Source: Paraburkholderia dilworthii (GTDB lineage Bacteria; Pseudomonadota; Gammaproteobacteria; Burkholderiales; Burkholderiaceae). From it: DNA of 64,000 nucleotides. Location of the stretch: positions 6,409-70,408 of the forward strand of contig NZ_AWZT01000035.1 of the NCBI RefSeq assembly GCF_000472525.1, given 5' to 3'. This document shows, in pieces, positions 9,530 to 17,114 of the stretch. The notes under the pieces were generated by a model. It saw only the letters and a program-made list of their open reading frames with translations, had not been told where the DNA came from and did not search any database. Each line of letters opens with the position of its first letter. The stretch's first letter is position 1. The position numbers and the translations under genes were made by a program.

Positions 9530-9562
9530 AAAAAAATCCCGTCGCCGAAACCCGGCAACGGG
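9530..9562 (-). terminator. Intrinsic terminator of the histone-like gene
   Basis: Read on the reverse strand: a 10-bp stem CCCGTTGCCG / CGGCGACGGG (one G-U pair, 5-nt loop) followed by ATTTTTTT. It lies about 100 bp after the stop of the histone-like gene and faces the terminator at 9396-9427. Confidence 0.8.
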
Positions 9563-9661
9563 ACCCCGACCGGGTAGCGCTCGCGAGACTACGTTAAGCG
9601 CCACTCGATCATCGGACACATCGAAGGATGCGTCGAAGTACTTCTACGGCTTGTTGCCCGA

Positions 9662-10309
9662 TTACGGACGGCTGCCCGTCGGGAACGGCCATGCCGCTGC
9701 CGGGTTCAGCGCGGTCTTCACCGTCGCCGCCGGCGCGCTCGAAACAGAAGTCGCAGCGGGTGCAGGCGCAGCCTTCTTGGCGACAGCCTTCTTCGCAGGC
9801 GCGGCCTTCTTCGCAGGAGCAGCGGCCTTCTTCGCAGGAGCAGCCTTCTTGGCAGGCGCAGCCTTCTTAGCAGCAGCCTTTTTCGCAGGCGCAGCCTTCT
9901 TGGCAGCAGCCTTCTTCGCAGGTGCGGCTTTCTTAGCAGCAGCCTTCTTCGCAGGCGCGGCCTTCTTCGCAGCGGCCTTCTTAGCCGGTGCAGCCTTCTT
10001 CGCAGTCGCCTTCTTGGCCGGTGCTGCCTTCTTCGCTGCGGCCTTCTTCGCCGGCGCTGCCTTCTTCGCTGCTACTTTCTTTGCCGGTGCGGCTTTCTTC
10101 GCTGCAACCTTCTTAGCCGGTGCAGCCTTCTTCGCTGCAACCTTCTTAGCCGGTGCTGCTTTCTTTGCCGCGACCTTCTTGGCCGGCGCTGCCTTCTTCG
10201 CTGCTACTTTCTTTGCCGGTGCTGCCTTCTTCGCCGGAGCTGCCTTCTTTGCTGCGACCTTCTTTGCTGCAGGCTTCTTAGCGGCGGCTTTCTTTGCAGT
10301 TGCCATCAT
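9662..10309 (-). CDS. Histone H1-like, Ala/Lys/Pro-rich DNA-binding protein
   Basis: 215 residues made almost wholly of Ala, Lys and Pro. The core is about 13 copies of an 11-residue unit, KKVAAKKAAPA or KKAAAKKAAPA, with a few shortened KKAAPA units. This matches the C-terminal-tail type of histone H1 and the bacterial AlgP/HctB-like proteins that bind and compact DNA. The last 30 residues (PAATSVSSAPAATVKTALNP onward) are a non-basic tail. Two ATG codons at 10309 and 10306 follow GAAGGAG; the second has the better spacing. The copy number of the unit is likely to vary between strains. The leftward terminator at 9530-9562 ends the transcript. Confidence 0.9.
   Translation of the reverse strand: MMATAKKAAAKKPAAKKVAAKKAAPAKKAAPAKKVAAKKAAPAKKVAAKKAAPAKKVAAKKAAPAKKVAAKKAAPAKKVAAKKAAPAKKAAAKKAAPAKKATAKKAAPAKKAAAKKAAPAKKAAAKKAAPAKKAAAKKAAPAKKAAAKKAAPAKKAAPAKKAAAPAKKAAPAKKAVAKKAAPAPAATSVSSAPAATVKTALNPAAAWPFPTGSRP
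9754..10264. repeat. 33-bp coding tandem repeat array in the histone-like gene
   Basis: The 11-residue protein unit corresponds to a 33-bp DNA unit, repeated about 13 times with codon-level drift (GCC/GCA/GCT for Ala, AAG dominant for Lys). Neighbouring units such as those at about 10100-10170 are nearly identical, which points to recent slippage or unequal recombination. Confidence 0.8.
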
Positions 10310-10461
10310 TTTCTCCTTCAGGTTTTCAGATGAGAGTCAGTTCAAACTACACCCTTCGTCAAAACCCGCTTCCCGCGGACGCTTCTCAGGGCGCGCGCTA
10401 CGAAGCGGGCTATTCATCGGCGTACGCAGGTGCCGCGCGCTTACGCTAATGAATGCGGTAA

Positions 10462-10567
10462 GGCGCGCCGTGCCGAAAGGCACCGCGCGCCAAATGTCAT
10501 CGGTGTTGGGTTTCAACACCGGCAATTGCTTGATCGAACCGCCGGCGAAAACGTCGGCGGCTTTTTC
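10462..10567 (+). ncRNA. Candidate structured small RNA ending at an intrinsic terminator
   Basis: The gap between nrdB and the histone-like gene (10310-10748) has no supported gene but shows three hairpins in series on the + strand. They are GGCGCGC-c-GTGCC-GAAA-GGCAC-c-GCGCGCC (10462-10491, GNRA tetraloop), CGGTGTTG-GGTTT-CAACACCG (10501-10521) and CCGCCGGCG-AAAA-CGTCGGCGG (10539-10560). The last is followed by CTTTTT. Both flanking genes are on the minus strand, so this terminator has no coding gene to serve. A small RNA starting near 10440 would explain it. I could not find a convincing promoter, so the 5' end is unknown. Confidence 0.4.
10539..10566 (+). terminator. Orphan intrinsic terminator, + strand
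   Basis: A 9-bp stem with one G-U pair, an AAAA loop and a downstream T5 tract. The T-run exists only in the rightward sense. No rightward protein gene lies upstream within 1 kb. Confidence 0.7.
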
Positions 10568-10748
10568 CGGGGGGAAGTTTGCCCATCCCACTGAAGGGTT
10601 CGCAAAGTGCCTGTCATGTTTGTGGGCCGCGAAGGCACGCGGCGCACCGGGCACGCTTTGCATCAGGCGGTTCAGCTCCTAAACATAATTGCCGCGGCAA
10701 AGCCCACGGCATCCCCATCGATGAATGCATCTACGACACGAACCCGGA

Positions 10749-11981
10749 TCACTCCCAGGTCAGCGCGCCGCCAGTCTGATATTCGATCACTCGCGTCTCG
10801 AAGAAATTACGCTCCTTCTTCAGGTCGATCATCTCGCTCATCCACGGGAACGGGTTTTCCTCGTTCGGGTACAGCGGATCGAGACCGATCTGCTGGCAAC
10901 GGCGGTTGCAGATGAAGCGCAGATAGCTCTTGAACATCGACGCATTGAGGCCGAGCACCCCGCGCGGCATCGTGTCTTCTGCGTAACGATATTCGAGCTC
11001 GACCGCTTGCTGGAAGATCTCGCGGATTTCCGCGCGGAACTCAGCCGTCCAGAGTTGCGGGTTTTCGAGTTTGATCTGGTTGATCAGGTCGATGCCGAAG
11101 TTGCAGTGCATCGACTCGTCGCGCAGGATGTACTGGTACTGTTCCGCCGCGCCGGTCATCTTGTTCTGACGACCGAGCGCCAGGATTTGCGTAAAGCCGA
11201 CGTAGAAGAACAGGCCTTCCATCACACAGGCGAACACGATCAGCGAACGCAGCAGCGTCTGGTCTGCTTCGAGCGTGCCAGTCTTGAAGGCCGGATCGGT
11301 CAGCACGTGGATGTACGGAATGAGGAATTCGTCTTTCGCGCGGATCGAGGAGACCTCGTGATACGCGTTGAAGATTTCGCCTTCGTCGAGGCCAAGCGAT
11401 TCGACGATGTACTGGTAGGCGTGCGTGTGGATCGCCTCTTCGAACGCCTGGCGCAGCAGGAACTGGCGGCATTCGGGCGCCGTGATGTGGCGGTAGGTGC
11501 CCAGCACGATGTTGTTGGCGGCAAGGGAATCGGCCGTCACAAAGAAGCCCAGGTTGCGCTTGACGATGCGGCGCTCGTCTTCGGTCAGCCCGTTCGGGTC
11601 TTTCCAGAGGGCGATGTCGCGCGACATGTTCACTTCTTGTGGCATCCAGTGGTTGGCACAACCAGCCAGATACTTTTCCCAGGCCCACTTGTATTTGAAC
11701 GGCACCAACTGATTAACGTCAGTCTGGCCGTTGATGATGCGCTTGTCGGCGACATTCACTCGCGCTTCTGAAACGGCAGCCGTTCCAGCAGCATGAGCAA
11801 CGGTAGCAGCGGGAGCGACAGCGATGTCGTTCGCGAAGATGTCTTGAGCCGAGGGAGCATGAGGAGCGGAACGCGTTCCGACTTGCGAACCGACAGCCGG
11901 TCCCGCAGCGTTGCGCAACACGTTCTGTTGCGTAGCGCTCGAGGGAGTTACGGCAGTGATCTCGTCATCCCAGTTGAGCAT
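10749..11981 (-). CDS. nrdB: Class Ia ribonucleotide reductase, small subunit
   Basis: Houses the di-iron centre and tyrosyl radical used by NrdA to make deoxyribonucleotides. I choose the ATG at 11981 ([20 protein letters not shown]; 410 residues) because GGTGA lies 8 nt upstream; a TTG further up at 11996 is open but poorly placed. Iron-ligand helices are visible: [16 protein letters not shown] (with the radical Tyr region), [12 protein letters not shown] and [10 protein letters not shown]. The C-terminus carries the tail that docks on NrdA. The N-terminal about 80 residues are an Ala/Ser-rich extension absent from the E. coli protein (376 residues). It lies downstream of nrdA with a 662-bp spacer. 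Confidence 0.96.
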   Translation of the reverse strand: MLNWDDEITAVTPSSATQQNVLRNAAGPAVGSQVGTRSAPHAPSAQDIFANDIAVAPAATVAHAAGTAAVSEARVNVADKRIINGQTDVNQLVPFKYKWAWEKYLAGCANHWMPQEVNMSRDIALWKDPNGLTEDERRIVKRNLGFFVTADSLAANNIVLGTYRHITAPECRQFLLRQAFEEAIHTHAYQYIVESLGLDEGEIFNAYHEVSSIRAKDEFLIPYIHVLTDPAFKTGTLEADQTLLRSLIVFACVMEGLFFYVGFTQILALGRQNKMTGAAEQYQYILRDESMHCNFGIDLINQIKLENPQLWTAEFRAEIREIFQQAVELEYRYAEDTMPRGVLGLNASMFKSYLRFICNRRCQQIGLDPLYPNEENPFPWMSEMIDLKKERNFFETRVIEYQTGGALTWE

Positions 11982-12643
11982 AAATGTCACCATCAATTTA
12001 GAACGGTTTGTACCATCTTTTCACGAGCGATAAAAGAGTCCGCTTGCGAAAAATCCTGTTTTCGATTCGCGTTGCTACGTTCATACAACACTTTGTTCAA
12101 CAGACTGTGTACGTTGCTTCGTGTGAAGCGAGTTGAACGTGTGTCGTCGAGGTGCTTCGCGAACTCGAAGAGCAACGCGTTCAAGCGTCGTTTCGCTGCT
12201 CTATCTATCTGTCTTGCGGAGTGCGTTTGCTGTGTCTTGCACTTCTCTGCGCGTTGCCGGTTCGTCCGCGCGAGCGAGATGAAGTTCAATGCAATGTCGA
12301 GCGATGTGTGTGGCCGACTGCGTTGTTCGCTCCGTCGGTCGAAGCGTTGGTGAAGCGCGGGGCCTTGCGGCCTGCTGTTGTCTCGCGTGCTTCGTGAAGT
12401 GCCGACTCGTCGCTTCGTTGCTTCGTTGCTTCGTTGCTTTGTCGTTTAGCTTCGCCTAGCTGCTTCGCTTCGTTGCCCGGTTGACGATGAGCGGTGCGGC
12501 CTCGCTGACTTCATCTATCTCTCGCTTGCCGCACCGCACATCGCTTTACATCTGCTTCATCTCTATCAGGTTCATTGATCGCGGCATGCGGGTCACTACC
12601 TAGAACCCGTCAGCAAGCAACGAACCCGCTTGCTCCTTGATGC
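11982..12643. other. Long nrdA-nrdB spacer
   Basis: 662 bp between nrdA and nrdB, less GC-rich than its surroundings, with no supported gene. It includes an 8-bp tandem repeat (12412-12443) and many GCTTCG words. A leftward open frame (11993-12289) has only a TTG start and no ribosome site, so I did not call it. A separate nrdB promoter may lie here. Confidence 0.6.
12412..12443. repeat. 8-bp tandem repeat GCTTCGTT
   Basis: Three perfect copies of GCTTCGTT and one diverged copy (GCTTTGTC) in a row, within a stretch rich in GCTTCG words. Probably a slippage-prone simple repeat. Confidence 0.65.
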
Positions 12644-15600
12644 TTACTGGCAAGCCTCGCATTCGTCGAAGCCAGGGTCGCCCGGACGCATCATGCAGAC
12701 AGGACCGTCCGCTTCGGGCGCGGCTTCCACGGCGACTGCCGGCACTGCCGCTGCTGCCTGAAGGCCGCCACCATTACCGGCTACGCCGCCGCTCGCGCCA
12801 AAGCCGCCTGCCGCGCCGCCGCCGACACCGCCCGTGCCTTCGCCGCCGCCCGAGCTCACTGCGTTGAGCGCGCCGTGAGCGACCGTCGACTTCTCGACGT
12901 GCGTTGCCGCCATCGTGCGGAGGTAGTACGTGGTCTTCAGACCGCGCACCCATGCGAGCTTGTAGATCTCGTCGAGCTTCTTACCCGATGCACCGCCCAT
13001 GTAGATGTTCAGCGACTGTGCCTGGTCGATCCACTTCTGACGACGCGAGGCCGCTTCGACCAGCCACACCGGATCGAGTTCGAACGCGGTCGCGTAGATC
13101 GCGCGCAGGTCGGCCGGAATGCGGTCGATGCGCGAGAGCGTGCCGTCGAAATACTTCAGATCGGCGACCATCACTTCGTCCCACAGGCCGCGCGCTTTCA
13201 GATCGCGCACCAGGTAGTCGTTGACCACCGTGAATTCGCCCGACAGGTTCGACTTCACATACAGGTTCTGGAACGTCGGCTCGATGCAAGCCGACACGCC
13301 GATGATGTTCGAGATCGTCGCCGTCGGCGCGATCGCGATGCAGTTCGAGTTGCGCATGCCGTAGGTGGCGATGCGCTCACGCAGCTCCGTCCAGTCCATC
13401 GACTCGCTCGAATCGACTTCGACGTAGCCGCCGCGCGCGTCGGCCAGCAGCTTGACCGAGTCTTGCGGGAGGATGCCGCGATCCCACAGCGAGCCGCGGT
13501 AGCTCGAGTAACGGCCGCGCTCTTGCGCCAGTTCGGTCGACGCGTAGTAAGCGTAGTAGCAGACCGCTTCCATCGACGTGTCGGCGAACTTCACCGCTTC
13601 TTCCGATGCGTACGGCGTGCGCAGCAGATGCAGGCAGTCCTGGAAGCCCATGATGCCCATGCCGACCGGACGATGCTTCAGGTTCGAGTTACGCGCCTTG
13701 GCAACTGCGTAATAGTTGATGTCGATCACGTTGTCGAGCATGCGCATCGCGACGCTGACCGTACGCTTGAGCTTCTCGTGGTCGAGCGCGAGCGTGCCGT
13801 CGGCCTGCTCCTTCAGATGCGCGACGAGGTTCACCGAGCCGAGATTACAGACGGCGATTTCGGTGTCGCTCGTGTTCAGCGTAATTTCCGTGCACAGGTT
13901 CGACGAGTGGACGACGCCGACGTGCTGTTGCGGCGAGCGCACATTGCACGGATCCTTGAACGTGATCCACGGGTGGCCCGTTTCGAACAGCATGCCCAGC
14001 ATCTTGCGCCACAGTTGCGCTGCCGGAAGCTTCTTGAACAGCTTGATCTCGCCGCGTGCGACCTTGTCTTCGTAAGCCGTGTAAGCCGCTTCGAACTCGG
14101 CGCCGAACTTGTCGTGCAGGTCCGGGCAGGTGGACGGCGAGAACAGCGTCCAGTCGCCGCCTTCCATCACGCGCTTCATGAACAGGTCGGGAATCCAGTT
14201 CGCCGTGTTCATGTCGTGCGTACGACGACGGTCGTCGCCGGTGTTCTTGCGCAACTCGAGAAATTCCTCGATGTCGAGGTGCCACGTTTCCAGGTACGCG
14301 CACACGGCGCCCTTGCGCTTGCCGCCCTGGTTCACGGCCACTGCCGTGTCGTTGACGACCTTCAGGAACGGTACGACGCCTTGCGACTTGCCATTGGTGC
14401 CCTTGATGTGCGAACCGAGCGCACGCACGCGCGTCCAGTCGTTGCCGAGACCGCCGGCGAACTTCGAGAGCAATGCGTTTTCCTTCAGCGCTTCGTAGAT
14501 GCCGTCGAGGTCGTCGTCGACCGTCGTCAGATAGCACGACGACAGTTGCGAGCGGCGCGTGCCCGAGTTGAACAGCGTGGGCGTGGACGACATGAAGTCG
14601 AAGCTCGACAGCACGTTGTAAAACTCGATGGCGCGCGCTTCACGGTCGATCTCGTTCAGCGACAGCCCCATTGCGACACGCATAAAGAATGCCTGGGGCA
14701 TTTCGATACGCACGCCGTCGTGATGCAGGAAGTAACGGTCATACAGCGTTTGCAGACCGAGGTAGCCGAATTGCAGGTCGCGGCTGTTGTCGAGCGCAGC
14801 ACCGAGGCGCTTCAGGTCGAACTGCAGCAGCTTGTCGTCGAGCAGCTCCGCTTGCACGCCGCGCTTGATGAACTGCGGGAAGTACTCCGCGTAGCGCTCG
14901 CCCATTTCGGCTTGCGTGACTTCTTCTTCGAGAATCTCGCGGCGGATGGTGTGCAGCAGGATGCGAGCGGTGACCTGGCTATAGGCCGGATCTTTTTCGA
15001 TCATCGTACGGGCAGCCAGAATCGCCGAGTCGTAGACCTGGCTCATCGGCACTCCGTCGTACAGATTCTTCACCGTTTCGGCGACGATGGGCTCCGCGCT
15101 CACGGCGTCGCCCAAGTTCGCGCAAGCGGACTCGATGATGCCGCGCAGCGCAGCCATGTCGAGCGGCCGCGTCACGCCGTTGTCGGTGACGTTCAGGCCC
15201 GGCGTGCTGCCGGCCGCGTGGTCGTCGTGAGCGCGCGCCTGCGTGCGCTTCTCGCGATACAGCACGTAGGCACGTGCGACGTTGTGCTCGCCGCCGCGCA
15301 TCAGCGCGAGTTCGACCTGATCCTGAATGTCTTCGATATGGAACGTGCCGCCGTTCGGACGGCTGCGCACGAGCGCGCGCACCACGTTCTGCGTGAGTTG
15401 CTCGACCAGCTCGCGCACACGCGCCGACGCCGCGCCCTGACCACCGTTGACGGCGAGGAATGCCTTCGTCACGGCGATGGCGATCTTCGACGGTTCGAAC
15501 GACACCACGCTGCCATTACGACGGATCACCTTGTAGTCGGCGTACGTCACTTGCGGCGCCAGCGCCTGAGCGCCTTGTGCCTGGCCGAAAGCCTGGCCAG

Positions 15601-15646
15601 TCGGTGATCCCTCATACCGGGTCGTCACATTGTCGGTGGTTTGCAT
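12644..15646 (-). CDS. nrdA: Class Ia ribonucleotide reductase, large subunit
   Basis: Reduces ribonucleoside diphosphates. I start at the ATG at 15646 (MQTTDNVTTRYEGSPTGQAF, 1000 residues), which has AGGAG upstream. An ATP-cone domain (about 30-140) begins at YKVIRRNGSVVSFEPSKIAI, and a second cone-like region follows to about 240. Active-site cysteines are recognisable: SSCYLTT (E. coli C225), NLCTEI (N437/C439/E441) and CNLGSVNL (C462). The redox-relay cysteines CEACQ end the chain. Before them runs a 60-residue Gly/Ala-rich linker, longer than usual; the protein is about 240 residues longer than E. coli NrdA. DnaA- and NrdR-type sites lie upstream. Confidence 0.97.
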   Translation of the reverse strand: MQTTDNVTTRYEGSPTGQAFGQAQGAQALAPQVTYADYKVIRRNGSVVSFEPSKIAIAVTKAFLAVNGGQGAASARVRELVEQLTQNVVRALVRSRPNGGTFHIEDIQDQVELALMRGGEHNVARAYVLYREKRTQARAHDDHAAGSTPGLNVTDNGVTRPLDMAALRGIIESACANLGDAVSAEPIVAETVKNLYDGVPMSQVYDSAILAARTMIEKDPAYSQVTARILLHTIRREILEEEVTQAEMGERYAEYFPQFIKRGVQAELLDDKLLQFDLKRLGAALDNSRDLQFGYLGLQTLYDRYFLHHDGVRIEMPQAFFMRVAMGLSLNEIDREARAIEFYNVLSSFDFMSSTPTLFNSGTRRSQLSSCYLTTVDDDLDGIYEALKENALLSKFAGGLGNDWTRVRALGSHIKGTNGKSQGVVPFLKVVNDTAVAVNQGGKRKGAVCAYLETWHLDIEEFLELRKNTGDDRRRTHDMNTANWIPDLFMKRVMEGGDWTLFSPSTCPDLHDKFGAEFEAAYTAYEDKVARGEIKLFKKLPAAQLWRKMLGMLFETGHPWITFKDPCNVRSPQQHVGVVHSSNLCTEITLNTSDTEIAVCNLGSVNLVAHLKEQADGTLALDHEKLKRTVSVAMRMLDNVIDINYYAVAKARNSNLKHRPVGMGIMGFQDCLHLLRTPYASEEAVKFADTSMEAVCYYAYYASTELAQERGRYSSYRGSLWDRGILPQDSVKLLADARGGYVEVDSSESMDWTELRERIATYGMRNSNCIAIAPTATISNIIGVSACIEPTFQNLYVKSNLSGEFTVVNDYLVRDLKARGLWDEVMVADLKYFDGTLSRIDRIPADLRAIYATAFELDPVWLVEAASRRQKWIDQAQSLNIYMGGASGKKLDEIYKLAWVRGLKTTYYLRTMAATHVEKSTVAHGALNAVSSGGGEGTGGVGGGAAGGFGASGGVAGNGGGLQAAAAVPAVAVEAAPEADGPVCMMRPGDPGFDECEACQ

Positions 15647-15954
15647 GTGCAAAGCTCCTGGTCCTGGAAATGTTGCGGCGAGTGCCGCGGATTAAAACGA
15701 ACGCTGCGCCGCCGCGTGCGCAAACGAGGGGGTGCAGGAAAAAGACCTACTTGGGCGGCTGACGGCACGCGACTGCGATGAAGCCTGATTCGAATTGAAA
15801 ACGGTCTTCGTCGTAGGTGTCACGATCACTCTCAGCCCCTTTCCTGATGTTTCTGGTTGCCGCCGGCTGGTCTTGTCCGGCTGCGCCGCAGGAATTATTT
15901 TTCGCTGCCTGGAATGCTTGCGGCGCCGTACTCGGAGAGCGGGGCGCCGCGGAC

Positions 15955-16011
15955 TTATGCACTCACTTGTGCACGCACTTATACACTCGGTTATTCACAA
16001 GGTTATGCACA
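15955..16011 (+). promoter_or_regulatory. Array of five DnaA-box-like sites with 12-bp period
   Basis: Five 12-bp units begin at 15955, 15967, 15979, 15991 and 16003. Their first nine bases are TTATGCACT, TTGTGCACG, TTATACACT, TTATTCACA and TTATGCACA. The last two match the DnaA consensus TTATNCACA exactly, two more match at 8 of 9 and one at 7 of 9. All face the same way. The array lies about 310-365 bp upstream of the nrdA start and next to the NrdR-like boxes. DnaA control of nrdAB is known in E. coli, which gives a reason for the sites here. An origin of replication is unlikely because dnaA/dnaN genes are absent. Confidence 0.7.
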
Positions 16012-16014
16012 GAC

Positions 16015-16060
16015 ACACAAGATATAGTGCAGAACCGAATTTGTGGCACCAAGTATAGTG
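16015..16060. promoter_or_regulatory. Tandem NrdR-box-like palindromes upstream of nrdA
   Basis: Two sites, ACACAAGATATAGTGC (16015-16030) and CACCAAGTATAGTG (16047-16060), resemble the NrdR box consensus acaCwAtATaTwGtgt. Their centres are about 31 bp apart, three helical turns, which is the usual NrdR spacing. NrdR represses ribonucleotide reductase genes according to ATP/dATP levels. The boxes sit upstream of the DnaA-like array relative to nrdA. The rest of the 551-bp gap (15647-16197) shows no gene. Confidence 0.75.
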
Positions 16061-16197
16061 GAGATTCGAGACAGGTCAAACGCTTTTATTTGCTTTTGAA
16101 GACTTGACTTTTAGATCGCGCGGCGCGAAGCGGCCTCGCCGCAGAAGCAGGCAGGGCCTCGCTCTGCGGCGCTCACGCGAGCTCGCGCGAAGTGCCG

Positions 16198-16794
16198 TTA
16201 CGGCGTTTCGGAAAACTTGAGATAGGGGAAATACCGATCCGCGAGCAACGTGTCCCGTTGCAGACGCGGCCACTCGAAATGTGGTCCTGGATCGGTCTTG
16301 CGACCGGGCGCAATGTCGGAGTGCCCGGCAAGCGCTTCGATCGGATAGCGAGCCGTCAGCGCGTTCACGAGCGCGCCAAGCGTGCGGTATTGCGCCGCCT
16401 CGAAAGCAGTCGTGTCGCTGCCTTCCAGTTCTATACCGATGGAGAAATCGTTGCAGCGCTCGCGGCCGAAAAAATTCGACGGGCCCGCGTGCCATGCGCG
16501 CTCATTGCAGGACACGAACTGTTCGAGCGCGCCGTCGCGATGGATCACGAAATGCGCGGACACCCGCACGCCGCGCAGATGCGCGTCGTAATACGGATGA
16601 GCGTCGCAATCGAGTGTGTTGAGGAACAGTTCGGCAATCGCCGTGCCCCCAAACTCGTTGGGTGGCAGGCTGATGTTGTGGACCACGATCAGCGTCGGCA
16701 CCGCGCCTTGCGGCCGTGCCTCGAAATTCGGCGAGGGCAGTTTGCGTGCTTGTGCAACCCAACCGTCTGCGTCGACGGCGAGCTCGACGCTCAT
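16198..16794 (-). CDS. ampD: 1,6-anhydro-N-acetylmuramyl-L-alanine amidase (AmpD)
   Basis: Cytoplasmic zinc amidase of peptidoglycan recycling. It cleaves the peptide from anhydro-muropeptides and so controls AmpC-type beta-lactamase induction in species that have AmpR. 198 residues, no signal peptide. Zinc ligands are His39 (LIVVHNISLPPNEFGG), His158 and Asp168 (GHSDIAPGRKTDPGPHF), with Lys166 and Glu122 near the site. It overlaps the PP0621-like gene upstream by 4 bp (ATGA), so they are translated together. Together with mpl it gives this window two recycling enzymes. Confidence 0.96.
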   Translation of the reverse strand: MSVELAVDADGWVAQARKLPSPNFEARPQGAVPTLIVVHNISLPPNEFGGTAIAELFLNTLDCDAHPYYDAHLRGVRVSAHFVIHRDGALEQFVSCNERAWHAGPSNFFGRERCNDFSIGIELEGSDTTAFEAAQYRTLGALVNALTARYPIEALAGHSDIAPGRKTDPGPHFEWPRLQRDTLLADRYFPYLKFSETP

Positions 16795-17105
16795 CGAGCG
16801 TCGCGGCCCGTGGGTCGCGTGCCGTGCCGCTGCGCATGCGCGGCACTACAGAACGGCTGTCCGGCGACCACCACCGAGTCGCTCTTCGGCGCATGCACGC
16901 CACACTCGACACAACGGATCATTGGCTCGGCCAGTTGCGGCGCCTGCGCGGGACGCGCGGCGCCGTTGCCATCGCCATTGCTGGCGGTGCCCGGTGCGCC
17001 GCCGGCGCCCGTGCGTTGCGCCGTGTGCGCGTCATGACGGCGCAGCGCCTTCACGAGCCACTGGCCGACGAAGAATAACAAGATCAGCAAAAAGATTTGT
17101 CGCAT
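16791..17105 (-). CDS. PP0621-like small membrane protein
   Basis: 104 residues. The N-terminal segment MRQIFLLILLFFVGQWLVKA is a membrane anchor. The middle is Gly/Ala/Pro-rich, and the C-terminus has MIRCVECGVHAPKSD and QPFCSAAHAQRH, with a CxxC plus Cys/His set that could bind a metal, as in the PP0621 family. Function unknown. It starts 9 bp after the YpjD-like gene and overlaps ampD by 4 bp, so the three form one operon. Confidence 0.85.
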   Translation of the reverse strand: MRQIFLLILLFFVGQWLVKALRRHDAHTAQRTGAGGAPGTASNGDGNGAARPAQAPQLAEPMIRCVECGVHAPKSDSVVVAGQPFCSAAHAQRHGTRPTGRDAR

Positions 17106-17114
17106 GGGACACGC

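Noticed and set aside
10337-10663. 108-codon leftward frame between nrdB and the histone-like gene
   Set aside because: It runs through the three hairpins and the orphan terminator, has no domain, and mixed composition. The structured RNA explanation fits better.
11993-12289. 98-codon leftward frame ending just before nrdB
   Set aside because: Only a TTG start, no ribosome site, and no recognisable domain. It remains a weak candidate for a leader peptide, so RNA or ribosome data could revive it.
12875-15607. Long rightward open frame (about 910 codons) opposite nrdA
   Set aside because: Pure antisense of a certain gene, composition typical of a mirror frame, no ribosome site.
15955-16014. 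12-bp array as a CRISPR or plasmid-type iteron origin
   Set aside because: Units are contiguous without spacers, no cas genes are near, and no replication initiator gene is present.
15795-16058. Small rightward frame over the nrdA control region
   Set aside because: Its His/Met/Val-rich repeat (HSLVHALIHSVIHKVMH) is simply the translation of the 12-bp DnaA-like array.
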